Made by a program: the position numbers and the translations under genes
Origin: Acidobacterium sp.
GTDB lineage: Bacteria; Acidobacteriota; Terriglobia; Terriglobales; Acidobacteriaceae
NCBI GenBank assembly: GCA_003167515.1
Contig: PMSS01000409.1
Span: 1-35,619 of the forward strand
Length of the DNA stretch: 35,619 nucleotides
Direction: 5' to 3'
Notes under the pieces: model-generated
Databases searched by the model: none
What the model saw: only the letters and a program-made list of their open reading frames with translations
What the model was told of the DNA's origin: nothing
In this document: positions 20,156-29,837 of the stretch, in pieces
Layout: each line of letters begins with the position of its first letter
Numbering within the stretch: the first letter of the stretch is position 1

Positions 20156-20302
20156 GCTTTTTCCTCGGAAAAGGAAGACAAAGAATCGCTGCGCAGAGGA
20201 TACCAGACGATTGACAGCTCAGGGTTTTCGATGAGGAACGGAGGCCATCCGTTGCAGCGATCGGCTGGCTTCCCGTGCCGGGGACATGCACAATCGTTTC
20301 TA

Positions 20303-21352
20303 TCAGTGCGCGGGGTAGTCCGTCGTCGTTCCAGTACGTACGTTATAGACGGAAAAGCTGCCTTTGCGCGAGGCGGTGACCTCAAGGCCGAAGCCGGTGT
20401 CGGGGCCATGCAGGTTCGCGATGAACTTCTCTGGCGGATTGTCCGGGCCGGCCTCTTCGGAGTAATGCAGCTGCCATTCGGCCTCTAGTCCGGGGATCTT
20501 GCGGATGGTCTCCACGGTAGGCTTCGATCCGCCCTTGGTGGCCCCGTTATCCATAATCGCCACACGGGGAGTGATGGCGTCCACCAGCGCGGGGCTCGAG
20601 CTCTGATTCCAGCCATGGTGGCTGACGATGAGAATATCGACGTGCCCGATGACGTTGTTGGGGCACATCATGTCCATTTCCTTGTCCCAGGTCAAGTCGC
20701 CGAGGTCGAGGATCCGCAGCTTGCCCCAGGTGATCAGCGTGCCCACCGAACGGGCGTTCTCCGTCTGGTCGGCGGGCCGCGTCTCGGAGTCCTTGCAAAA
20801 CGGGTTGGGCTGGCCGGCGCCCGGCAGCGGCTTGTCAATGAAGTTGCCGTCAGCCGTGAGCACCTCAGCCGTCAGGCCAGGGACGGGGACCATGTCCCCG
20901 GGCTTGGCGAGGATGTGCTTGTATTTTCCGGTGGCCAGGACCTTTTGATAGCCCTCGTAGGCCTCCGCCGTAGCTTTGTCGCCGGGTTCGCGGAGCGGAC
21001 CGTGGTCGATGAACGTCCCGACCGGGATACGGTCAACCAGCTGCGGGACACCGCCTGTGTGATCGACGTGGTAGTGGGTGAGGAGGACGTAATCGATGTG
21101 GTCGATGCCGGCGCGTTTCGCGGCCGCCGCGATGCGGTCCGCATCCCGCCCCGCGTTCCCCGGCCAGCCCGTATCGATCAGCAAAGAGCGATGGTCCGGC
21201 GTGACAAAAAGAGTAGACTGCCCGCCTTCCACATCGATGAAGAAGATTTTCAGGTCGTCGGAAGTATGCTGGGCACGAAGCGTGGCGCAGGAGAGGAGTA
21301 ACAGGCAAACGAGAGACGCAAGGGGGCGCGCAAAACAAGGCGCAAACTTCAT
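20303..21352 (-). CDS. Secreted metallo-beta-lactamase-fold hydrolase related to the ComEC/Rec2 C-terminal domain
   Basis: Signal peptide; FFIDVEGGQSTLFVTPDHRSLLIDTGW, LTHYHVDHTGG (HxHxDH), LRILDLGDLTWDKE, ILIVSHHGWNQS. Confidence 0.88.
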   Translation of the reverse strand: MKFAPCFARPLASLVCLLLLSCATLRAQHTSDDLKIFFIDVEGGQSTLFVTPDHRSLLIDTGWPGNAGRDADRIAAAAKRAGIDHIDYVLLTHYHVDHTGGVPQLVDRIPVGTFIDHGPLREPGDKATAEAYEGYQKVLATGKYKHILAKPGDMVPVPGLTAEVLTADGNFIDKPLPGAGQPNPFCKDSETRPADQTENARSVGTLITWGKLRILDLGDLTWDKEMDMMCPNNVIGHVDILIVSHHGWNQSSSPALVDAITPRVAIMDNGATKGGSKPTVETIRKIPGLEAEWQLHYSEEAGPDNPPEKFIANLHGPDTGFGLEVTASRKGSFSVYNVRTGTTTDYPAH

Positions 21353-21442
21353 GGAAGACTCCGATTGGCTGAGATATCTCACCCGAGCCATAATAGACCC
21401 CGCTCACAGCCAGAGGAAAAGCTGAGGCCCCCAATTATCCGA

Positions 21443-21988
21443 TCAGCGAATCGTGAAGGCCAGCGCGGCCGTAATCAACCCGGCGACGCCGAACACCATC
21501 CCCATATACCAGTAAGCCCGCTGCCGCGCGAGCAGCGTGATCGACGTGACGACGAGGGCGATTTCAAGCAACGCCTCGCCAAGATCGAAGCGATCCGCCC
21601 GGCGCTCGGACTTGTTCACTTCGGCCTCGAGCTCATGGGCAGTGGCCTCGCTTTCGGCGAGGTCCTGGTTCCATTTCTGCAGGTGCGATTTGTAACCGTC
21701 GAGGATCTTACTGGCCGCAGCGGGATCGCGGACGGGGAGATTGCTCAGCACGTCGGACATCAGCTGCGTATCGTACTGCCGGATCTTGTGCGCTTGGTAA
21801 AGGTTCCACTCATCGGCGGCCCGCGTCTGGTTGAGCACAGCTTCGGTGTGAGTGCGATGGCCGAGCACCATGACAATCGCGACCAGCACCGCCAGAATGC
21901 TCATGGTAAAGCTGACCGGGTGCAAGCTGCGATCTCCGGCAGCGTGCTCATGCTGTTCCTGGAGTTCCTGCGCTTCGTTGGCTTCCAT
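21443..21988 (-). CDS. DUF4337-like membrane protein
   Basis: FTMSILAVLVAIVMVLGHRTHTEAVLNQTRAADEWNLYQAHKIRQ and two C-terminal TM helices match the DUF4337 pattern. Confidence 0.8.
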   Translation of the reverse strand: MEANEAQELQEQHEHAAGDRSLHPVSFTMSILAVLVAIVMVLGHRTHTEAVLNQTRAADEWNLYQAHKIRQYDTQLMSDVLSNLPVRDPAAASKILDGYKSHLQKWNQDLAESEATAHELEAEVNKSERRADRFDLGEALLEIALVVTSITLLARQRAYWYMGMVFGVAGLITAALAFTIR

Positions 21989-22044
21989 AGGTTCTCCTGA
22001 GAACCATACAACAGGAAACAGGCGAGCCGGAAGGCGAGCGGGTT

Positions 22045-22857
22045 CTATTTGGATTTTGGCGGTGCGGAAGAGCTGGCGGTGTCGCTCTCGGATTGCAGAA
22101 CGCTCACGATGCGGTTGCGGAAATCGTCGTACGTGGGCGCCCCATCCATGGTGCCGATCATCGCGGAGGTCCCGGCAAAGTAGCTTTCGAGCGCAAAGCG
22201 GTGCAGCGTCGATCCCACAATGTCAGGATGCTCCTGGTGGTACGCGGCCTGATCCTGATCGTCGGTTGCGAAAGCGTAATACCCAAGGACGACCCCTTTG
22301 GCGTCGGAGACCGTGAACCGGTACCAAACGTGATCCGAGCCCTGCGGGTCGAAGTACTCCACGGCCTCGATTCCCTTATCGCCCGCATGGAAGCGCTCGA
22401 TCACAATGCCGGGAGTTTTGGTCGCGGAGGGATGACGACCGTCGGCGTGGTAGCCCCGCAGGATGGCCCGCTCAACGTCGCGATCCTTGCGATCGCCGGT
22501 TTCGGCGAAGGCCTCAAGCAATCCTGCATGAACATCGGTGCTGCCCGGCCACGCCGCCTGGGAGTTGCGGAAACACACCAGGGCCTCGTCCGGCTTGCCG
22601 TAGTCGAGCAGCAGCGTCCCGATCATGAAGCTGGCTTCCGCGTTGCCGGGGTGAGCGTCGAGGATGGCTTCGGCTTCGCTGAGGGCCTCCTCGCGCCTGC
22701 CGGAGAGCAGATCGGAGCGGACATTAGCGAAGTCGGAGTTCTCGAGCGCCGCCGACGACCGTGGCATCGGCGGCGAACAGATAGGATGCTGCGGCCCCGC
22801 CGCGACGACAAGGCAGGGCGAGATCGCCAACAGCAGAACGGCGAGCGCGCGTTTCAT
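22045..22857 (-). CDS. Secreted TPR-containing protein
   Basis: Signal peptide MKRALAVLLLAISPCLVVAAG; TPR-like SGRREEALSEAEAILDAHPGNAEASFMIGTLLLDYGKPDEALVCFRNSQAAWPGS. Confidence 0.7.
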   Translation of the reverse strand: MKRALAVLLLAISPCLVVAAGPQHPICSPPMPRSSAALENSDFANVRSDLLSGRREEALSEAEAILDAHPGNAEASFMIGTLLLDYGKPDEALVCFRNSQAAWPGSTDVHAGLLEAFAETGDRKDRDVERAILRGYHADGRHPSATKTPGIVIERFHAGDKGIEAVEYFDPQGSDHVWYRFTVSDAKGVVLGYYAFATDDQDQAAYHQEHPDIVGSTLHRFALESYFAGTSAMIGTMDGAPTYDDFRNRIVSVLQSESDTASSSAPPKSK

Positions 22858-23055
22858 CCTCGGATCTGGGAATAGTATCCGGATCACAACCTGGGGAAGT
22901 GAGATGCGCATTCGTGCTACAGTATGCAGCCTCGGAGGCAATGGGGAGAAGCAAAAAAAAGCAGAGATCCGGCATTTGCCGGGTACAGAGACAGAGGCAC
23001 CGCCGGGTGCGGCCCTTCTCGTTCCGTGCTTCATTTTGCCCCGGTCAAACCGCCT

Positions 23056-23754
23056 TCAGAGCCGAAAATAGATCCCGACCATCGGCTCGGCGGTGTGCGT
23101 GAATGTACTGGTCGAGGAAAAGAGCTTGGTCACGTTGGGCGCCGAATAAAGATTACCGCGGTACTGGAGCCGCAGCCCGATGTGCGGCAGAAGCCCCCAG
23201 TCCAGGCCGGCTCCGTAGACGTAGACAGGCTTGGTGGAGGAGCTGGTGCTGGATATGCTGGTAGTGGTAGCAGGGGCCCCCGGACACGTCACGCTGCAAG
23301 GACTCGTCGTCGTAACCGTGGCCTGGCTGTTCGAAGGCACGTCGAGCAGAAGCCCGACGCCCAGCACTCCGAAGGGCCGCAAATTCGCGATATGGACCGA
23401 CGGCACCCAGTCTGCCGTAACTTCGTGAGCATTAGCCGCGACGGACTCCGTCGAAATGGAGCAGCCAAACGCCGGGCAGCCGCCGGGCGCGCTGGTATAG
23501 GTCTGGTTGGCGCGATTAAAGGAATACGTACCCTCAAACCCGAGAATCGGATTCGAAATATGGCGGACTTCCAGCAAGCCCCCAGCCTGATTCGCGGGAC
23601 TCTGTTCAGTGCCGTTGCCGGTAGTAGTGCCGCTAAACGCACCATAGACACTGGCCGACACCGACGTCTGGGCTAAGCCGTTCCCCGGAGCGATGGCGGC
23701 GACAACCAAAGCGCTCGCGACCAGGAACGGCGTATAAAACCGTTGGGTTCGCAT
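23056..23754 (-). CDS. Outer-membrane beta-barrel protein (OmpA/OmpW-like fold)
   Basis: Signal peptide; alternating strands; ends VGIYFRL with terminal aromatic-x-Leu. Confidence 0.7.
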   Translation of the reverse strand: MRTQRFYTPFLVASALVVAAIAPGNGLAQTSVSASVYGAFSGTTTGNGTEQSPANQAGGLLEVRHISNPILGFEGTYSFNRANQTYTSAPGGCPAFGCSISTESVAANAHEVTADWVPSVHIANLRPFGVLGVGLLLDVPSNSQATVTTTSPCSVTCPGAPATTTSISSTSSSTKPVYVYGAGLDWGLLPHIGLRLQYRGNLYSAPNVTKLFSSTSTFTHTAEPMVGIYFRL

Positions 23755-23878
23755 GAAGGACTCCAGAAAGACTGTGCGCTGTCCCGGTGGGGCAAGCCTC
23801 GCCCCCGGCTCCCGGCTCCGGGCTAAGTCAGCACTCAACTCGTTTGGACGCGAAACAACGGATTATGTTGTGCGGCCG

Positions 23879-24379
23879 TCACCGGCCGGGGCTGGGCTCG
23901 AAAGGCTGGCGAGCTTCGCGAAGCAGATACCAGGAACCCATGCTGATGCAGAGTGCAGCGAGCAGTGCGCCGCCGCCGGTAACCGCTTCAGCGGGCCCGG
24001 TAAGCAGGGAAGCGAAGTCCGCGTGCAGAGTCGGAGTCCAGTGGGATGAGACGGGGCCGGCGTGATGCGTCAAAAGCCAGGCGAACGATGCGACTGCGTA
24101 CACACCGGTCAGGGCGCGCAGCGCGCGGAACCACAGATCGGCGCGGTGCCGCAGATGCAGCCGTGCACGCCGCCGAGCCTCCACCCACACATGCCCCGCA
24201 TCGGGGACCTTCGTCGTGGTCTGAATGCACGCGGACTCTTCGAGCAGAGCCTGCGTTACAGCGCACACTTCAGAACATGTGGGGCAAGCATCGGCGTGCT
24301 CGCGTAGGCCGGCACTCCAGAACCCGATCCGCACCGCGCGGGAGACATCGGATTCGTGTGGGCAGCGGAGTTGAGTCAT
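23879..24379 (-). CDS. Putative membrane anti-sigma factor (zinc-finger-like)
   Basis: HADACPTCSEVC motif near the N-terminus, TM helices, start overlapping the stop of the ECF sigma gene (ATGA). Confidence 0.75.
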   Translation of the reverse strand: MTQLRCPHESDVSRAVRIGFWSAGLREHADACPTCSEVCAVTQALLEESACIQTTTKVPDAGHVWVEARRRARLHLRHRADLWFRALRALTGVYAVASFAWLLTHHAGPVSSHWTPTLHADFASLLTGPAEAVTGGGALLAALCISMGSWYLLREARQPFEPSPGR

Positions 24380-24948
24380 ACGAACCTCTTTTGCGGGACT
24401 TCTTTCGGGGCCCGGCCTAAGGCACCCTGCGGTTTCAACAGCTGAGCGGCTTTGCGCCGAGCGCGAAACAGCAGGATCTTAATGCTGAGAACGCCCAAAC
24501 CCGTCGCGGCCGCGATCTCCTCGTGGTTCATGCCTTCGACGTAGGCCAGCCACAGCAACTCGCGCTCGCGCGGCTTCAGCTGCCGCAGAGTCGCACGAAC
24601 ATCGAGGCGCGACTCCATGTTAGTCACCGCCCCGCGCTCGCGCATTTCGGGGACGATCAAATCGGCGCGGCTGCGCACACGGTCGTGCACCAGATTCGTC
24701 GCCACGCGAAACAGCCATGACCGAGTTTGCGACTCATCCATAACAGGGTGCCTGCGCATCAGGTAGCGGCAATACGTTTCCTGCAGAAGGTCGTCGGCAA
24801 CGTCCGGCCGGCGGCACACGTGCAGCAGATAAGCCCGTAGTTGCGGGGAGGTGGCGTCGTAGAGAACGCGGAATTCCCCCTCGCTGGCGGCGCCGGCCTG
24901 TGAGCTGGCGCCCAGCATCACGCTCACGATCCCAGGGGTTCTTTCCAT
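24376..24948 (-). CDS. ECF-type RNA polymerase sigma factor
   Basis: LRAYLLHVCRRPDVADDLLQETYCRYL (region 2) and LKPRERELLWLAYVEGMNHEEIAAATGLGVLSIKILLFRARRK (region 4). Confidence 0.93.
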   Translation of the reverse strand: MERTPGIVSVMLGASSQAGAASEGEFRVLYDATSPQLRAYLLHVCRRPDVADDLLQETYCRYLMRRHPVMDESQTRSWLFRVATNLVHDRVRSRADLIVPEMRERGAVTNMESRLDVRATLRQLKPRERELLWLAYVEGMNHEEIAAATGLGVLSIKILLFRARRKAAQLLKPQGALGRAPKEVPQKRFV

Positions 24949-24993
24949 GCTGTCTTCTACGTACACAGGCCACCCCGCGTTCCGTTGCCAGCG

Positions 24994-25428
24994 TCAGGAA
25001 CGAGGTTCCGTCAATCCCATCGACCGATAGAGGTACCACGAGACAAACGCAGCCACCTCGAAGCCGAGGCCGAGCGCCAGAGCCAGCACCCCCGGAACAA
25101 TCGCATCCGAATCCACATCGCCCATGCCGCGCAGGATGCAAAGTGCCCCGCCGAGGAAGATGATCACAATCCCCCAGCGCACGCAGGCCAGCATGGGACC
25201 GAGCGGCGTCTCATTCTCCAGCGTGACAGTGCTCAGGAGCTTCTTCCCCGTATCCGTCTGAACATACGACAGCAGGTTCTGCGCCGAGTCGATGCGCGAA
25301 AGAAGGACGGTCTGCACGTCGGCCTGCACGCGCGCCATTCTCAGCCGCCGCACAGTCGTGAAAATCGTCCAGGTGATGAAGCTGATCGTGCCGAATACCG
25401 CAATGAGGGCGACTACATCGGTTTGCAT
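24994..25428 (-). CDS. Small membrane protein of unknown function
   Basis: 144-aa ORF with several hydrophobic helices; start 5' of the sigma/anti-sigma pair on the same strand. Confidence 0.7.
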   Translation of the reverse strand: MQTDVVALIAVFGTISFITWTIFTTVRRLRMARVQADVQTVLLSRIDSAQNLLSYVQTDTGKKLLSTVTLENETPLGPMLACVRWGIVIIFLGGALCILRGMGDVDSDAIVPGVLALALGLGFEVAAFVSWYLYRSMGLTEPRS

Positions 25429-25613
25429 GGCCTTACCTCATACTCAGAATTTGCATTGCACCGAGTAATACGGACCCAAAGGTGTTTTGGTTAACAGGAA
25501 TTTTCCGGGCGTGATGAATTGGGGAGGACTCGGGCGCGGTAGCGCGACGGGCTACCGGCTACAGGCTGCCTGCGTGTGGTTTATGCTGATGCGGCGTCGT
25601 TTAAGGAGGCATT

Positions 25614-26690
25614 ATGACGGTGGTGCAACGAGCAGCGTCTTTGGCGGTCCTCGCGGTAGGCGTAAGTTGCGGTTTTGCGCAGGTAGGTCCCGCCGTCCAC
25701 GAGGCTGATTATGTTGCACATGATTTTCATTTCAGGTCCGGCGAGTCGCTGGCCGAAATGAAGCTGCACTATCGAACCCTCGGCGCGCCCCACAAAAATG
25801 CGCAGGGCCACGTCAACAATGCCGTGCTGATCATGCACGGCACCGGCGGGACCGGCGCGCAGTTTCTGGCTCCGTACTTCGCCGGCGTGCTGTTTGGAAC
25901 AGGACAGCTGCTCGATGCGGCAAAGTACTACATTATTTTGCCCGACGATATTGGCCATGGCGGATCGGCGAAGCCGAGCGACGGGATGCATGCGCACTTT
26001 CCGCATTACGACTACGACGACATGGTGGCGGCCGAGCACTTGCTCCTTACCGACGGCCTTCACGTCGATCATCTCCGCCTTACTCTGGGAACCTCGATGG
26101 GCTGCATGCACGCGTGGGTCTGGGGCGAGACCTGGCCAGCCTTCAGCGATGCCCTGATGCCCCTGGCCTGCCTGCCAGTGCAGATCGCGGGGCGCAATCG
26201 CATGATGCGCAAGATGGCGATGGATGGCATCACAGACGACCCGGCCTGGAAGAACGGCGATTACACCACGCAGCCGCCAGGCCTCAGAACGGCGCTCGAG
26301 ATGCTGCTGATCATGGGATCGAGCCCTCTGCAGATGCAGGAGCACGAGCCCACGCGAGACCAGGCCGATGCGTACCTGGACAATTTCCTGAAGTCGCATT
26401 TTGTAACGACCGACGCCAACGATTTTCTCTACGCTTTCAATTCGTCGCGGAATTACGATCCCTCGGCGAAGCTCGGGACTATTACCGTGCCGGTGATGGC
26501 GATCAATTCAGCCGACGACTTCATCAACCCGCCGGAGCTGAACATCATGCCGGAGATGATCAAACGAGTGCCCAGAGGCAAATATGTCCTGCTGCCCATC
26601 ACAGAGCAGACACGCGGCCACGGCACGCACACCATGGCCGCGATCTGGCAAACTTACCTGGCGGAGTTGCTGCAGGAATCAGCGCGCTAA
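25614..26690 (+). CDS. Exported alpha/beta hydrolase, homoserine acetyltransferase (MetX)-like
   Basis: Signal peptide MTVVQRAASLAVLAVGVSCGFAQ; FRSGESLAEMKLHYRTLG, LIMHGTGGTG, nucleophile elbow GTSMGC, catalytic His region TRGHGTHTMA. Confidence 0.85.
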   Translation: MTVVQRAASLAVLAVGVSCGFAQVGPAVHEADYVAHDFHFRSGESLAEMKLHYRTLGAPHKNAQGHVNNAVLIMHGTGGTGAQFLAPYFAGVLFGTGQLLDAAKYYIILPDDIGHGGSAKPSDGMHAHFPHYDYDDMVAAEHLLLTDGLHVDHLRLTLGTSMGCMHAWVWGETWPAFSDALMPLACLPVQIAGRNRMMRKMAMDGITDDPAWKNGDYTTQPPGLRTALEMLLIMGSSPLQMQEHEPTRDQADAYLDNFLKSHFVTTDANDFLYAFNSSRNYDPSAKLGTITVPVMAINSADDFINPPELNIMPEMIKRVPRGKYVLLPITEQTRGHGTHTMAAIWQTYLAELLQESAR

Positions 26691-26957
26691 GGGCGACTAC
26701 CCACATCATCTTGCAAGAAGAAACACCACCCTAAAAACCAAGGAAACGCCAGGTTCACCCCACAGCAAAAAGCAAACTCCCCGCCTACCCAGGGGTCAAT
26801 GTGAATCGATTCTGGGTTCACCCGAAAGTGCTGTCTTGCACCAGTTTGGGAAAAGTTCACAGACTCCGCTCATGCGAGCTGGTGAGCTTTCCTCCGGCTC
26901 TCCGTCGCGCAGCTTTGAACGGGCACGGCCAGCCTCGCCGCATAACCAGTGAAAAAT

Positions 26958-26992
26958 GAGCCTTTGCCCTGAGGAATGGTTTCCGAAGGCTC
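26958..26992 (-). terminator. Possible Rho-independent terminator for the S53 peptidase gene
   Basis: On the minus strand: GAGCCTT-(21 nt)-AAGGCTC then ATTTTT. Confidence 0.45.
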
Positions 26993-27005
26993 AATCACAG
27001 CTTCC

Positions 27006-29570
27006 TTAGTTCACAGTAAGCGTCAAAGTAGTCGACGCCGTGATGCTCGACGTAGTTGTGTCGGTACCCGTCAGCGTCAGGGTATAGGTGCCCTGAGCTA
27101 CGTCCGTGGATGTCGTTGTGGTGGAAGTCCCGGAACTGCTGCCGCAGCCCACCGAGAAGCCCAGCATCGCAACCAAAGCCAAACAGCTCACTAGTGACCA
27201 CGCTTTTCTGGACCGCCTGAACCCAAACAGCAGCGCGCCCGCGAGAGCCGCCACGCCAAGCGGGATGGATTTCCCGAGCGGTCGATTGTTTTGTGAAGAC
27301 GCGATGTGGGTGGCGCCCTTCCTGACAAAGGAGCGCACTGCCGAAAGCGTGCTGCACGCGCTTTCCGAGGTGTAGATGGTCAGCGAAGCGGTAGTTGTTC
27401 CCCCTGCCGTGACCGCGGCGTTGTTGATGGTGTAGCAGCCGTAGCTGTTCAGCGAAGAGCTGGTTGAAGTGAGCGTAAAGCCCACCGTTCCCGCATAAGA
27501 CTTTTGCGAAACGACGCTGACCGTCGAGACGCCTGAACTCCCCTGTGCGGCCGTCACATTTGTCGCGGAGATAGCAAAGGTTCCGCTGCCGCCGCCCCCG
27601 CCACCGATGGTCCCTCCGCTCCAGGCATTCATCAGGTTATTAAAGTCTACCGAGCCCAGGCCGGTGGCTTCGTCGTACCCAGTGCCCGCTGCGTATTCCG
27701 ACGCGCCTGCAGGGGAGCAGTAACTCGATCCCGCCGTGCACTGATTGCCTCCGCTGGTGATGTCGTGAAAAGCCGACGCATAAGTCGAGCCGCTCGCCGC
27801 GAGCGAGTAGAGCGTCTTGTTAGCCACGCCCTGGCCGCTGGAGCTTTCTTTCTGATTGACGATGGCCATCATGGCGGCAAAGATCGGCGCGGCGAAGCTG
27901 GTGCCCCCGGCCACGGTCAGATCCTGAGTGGCTGAATCGCGGAATCCGCTGTTGCAACTGGCCTTCTGTCCTGTGCTCCATGCGGAGGTGTCGCTCGAGC
28001 AGTAAAGATAAGGCGCATACTCGGCCGAAGACGAAAGCGATACGTCAGGCACCAGACGGGAGCTGCCCGACGCTATGCCGGTGACTCCGGTTTGCCAGCT
28101 CGGCCGCGGAGTGAACGTGCTCATGCTCGCGCCGCCCCCTCCCGAGGAGAGCGCGTACAGCGCCCCATATTTTGCTCCAATCGCGGCACTGTCATCGTTC
28201 CATGCCTGCTCGGGAATGTAAGACAAGGCCGAGCTGATCACATCGCTGCTGCTCGCTGACTCCCAGTAAGTGGTGTTGCCCGCGGCCACATCGGCTGCGG
28301 GGAATTCGGTTCCACCAACACCGGTGGCGTAGGCACTGCTCGCCGGATAATTCACAGCCAGCGCTTCCTGCTGTGCTGTAGTTAATCCAGAGCTTCCGCC
28401 CGGATCGTAACAAGCGGTCGACCCGTCGTCACCAGCGGCGGTCACGATCGTCTGACCCTGGCTCGCGCCCTGCTCCATGATGCCTTCAAGTGACGTGTAA
28501 TCGCTCGAGCTAAGCGTCGTTTCGCAGGCGCCGTAACTGATGCTGACAACAGACGCGAGTTTGTTGTCGACGGCATACTGCAGCGAATCGAACACGCCGT
28601 AGTTTGGGTTATTGCCAACATAGACAAAAGTGATGTTCGCACCGCGCGCGATGCCGCTCGAGTATTCGAGATCGAGGTCGGACTCCGCTTCATCGCCGGC
28701 AACCGTCGCTGCGGTCCCGGAGCCTGGCACCAGCACAACCGTGGGATCTTTGACCGTCAGACCCGCCGCGCTCTGGAATGCCTCGATGTCCGACAGCGCA
28801 ACTTCCGACTGGCCCATGATGGCGATCGACTGGCCACTGCCCGTGTAGCCGGAGTTATACGCCGCGTTGATGTCGTAAATCGTCGCCACGTCTTTCGGAG
28901 TCAGGAAGTGCTCCTCGGTTTGGGCCGAGGTAAAGGTTGGCTGAACGCTGGCGGGAGAAGGCCGGAACTGCGGATTGGGACGAAAATCGTCGAGATTGCG
29001 AACCGACCGCACCACCCCCAGCAACGCCGATGGAATCGACAGATTAGTCGCGTTGGCAAAGTGTGTTTCCTCCCCAATCTGGTAGCGATGCATCTCCGTC
29101 TGAAACGCCGACTCCACCTGCGCCGCAGTCCCCGAGAACGCGATGCTGGTGTGGCTGTTGGAGACGCGATCGATGTTGAAGCCCTCGGACTCGAGCCAGC
29201 TCTGAGTTTTCGCGAGATCGGCTTCACTCAGTCCAAATTGGCTGGCGTACTCGGCAGGCGTGAGCCACGCGTGGTAATAAGGTGAGCCCGGCGTCTGTTG
29301 TGCCTCGACCAGCGCGTCGAGCCGCGCCTGCTGATCGGCTGTGGGCTGGAAGTAAATCGTGACGCCGTTAAGTGGCGTCGCCGGATCGAGTCGCCCGACA
29401 TCGTAGCGCGATGCAACCCGGGGATTGACCGACCCGGGCAGGGCCGCCGTCGAGCGCGAATCGATCTCCTGAACGATGCGGTTAGTGGGCTGCTGCGCCG
29501 AAGTCAGAGTCGCAGAAATCAAAACTGCGAAAACGCTGCCGAGATACGGGCGAAGGGGGGAACAATGCAT
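27006..29570 (-). CDS. S53 family peptidase (pro-kumamolisin/sedolisin) with C-terminal extension
   Basis: Pro-domain YYHAWLTPAEYASQFGLSEADL; catalytic E/D in GDEAESDLDLEYSSGIA; GGTSFAAPIFA with catalytic Ser; Ca-site DEATGLGSVD. Confidence 0.95.
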   Translation of the reverse strand: MHCSPLRPYLGSVFAVLISATLTSAQQPTNRIVQEIDSRSTAALPGSVNPRVASRYDVGRLDPATPLNGVTIYFQPTADQQARLDALVEAQQTPGSPYYHAWLTPAEYASQFGLSEADLAKTQSWLESEGFNIDRVSNSHTSIAFSGTAAQVESAFQTEMHRYQIGEETHFANATNLSIPSALLGVVRSVRNLDDFRPNPQFRPSPASVQPTFTSAQTEEHFLTPKDVATIYDINAAYNSGYTGSGQSIAIMGQSEVALSDIEAFQSAAGLTVKDPTVVLVPGSGTAATVAGDEAESDLDLEYSSGIARGANITFVYVGNNPNYGVFDSLQYAVDNKLASVVSISYGACETTLSSSDYTSLEGIMEQGASQGQTIVTAAGDDGSTACYDPGGSSGLTTAQQEALAVNYPASSAYATGVGGTEFPAADVAAGNTTYWESASSSDVISSALSYIPEQAWNDDSAAIGAKYGALYALSSGGGGASMSTFTPRPSWQTGVTGIASGSSRLVPDVSLSSSAEYAPYLYCSSDTSAWSTGQKASCNSGFRDSATQDLTVAGGTSFAAPIFAAMMAIVNQKESSSGQGVANKTLYSLAASGSTYASAFHDITSGGNQCTAGSSYCSPAGASEYAAGTGYDEATGLGSVDFNNLMNAWSGGTIGGGGGGSGTFAISATNVTAAQGSSGVSTVSVVSQKSYAGTVGFTLTSTSSSLNSYGCYTINNAAVTAGGTTTASLTIYTSESACSTLSAVRSFVRKGATHIASSQNNRPLGKSIPLGVAALAGALLFGFRRSRKAWSLVSCLALVAMLGFSVGCGSSSGTSTTTTSTDVAQGTYTLTLTGTDTTTSSITASTTLTLTVN

Positions 29571-29837
29571 GGGGACCTCTTCAAGAATCGCAAAATGCGG
29601 CAGGACCAGAATTCCCGCGAAGCAGCACAGTGTGGCTAGTTAGACGCCATGGAACGGCGAATCGTTACGCGAAGCGCCCTCGAAAACCCCCGTATCCGTC
29701 CCATCTTGGCGCCCTCTGGCGGCTTTTTGCCGCTCTACGGCCGCTGGCGGCAATTTTAGACCGCCGTGCGGAATCAGGAGCTTGCTACAACCGATGACGT
29801 TATACTCGGCTTTCACTCCAAAATCCGAGGTGGATCG

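Noticed and set aside
22093-22875. 260-aa plus-strand ORF
   Set aside because: Antisense of the TPR protein; no start context or family signal.
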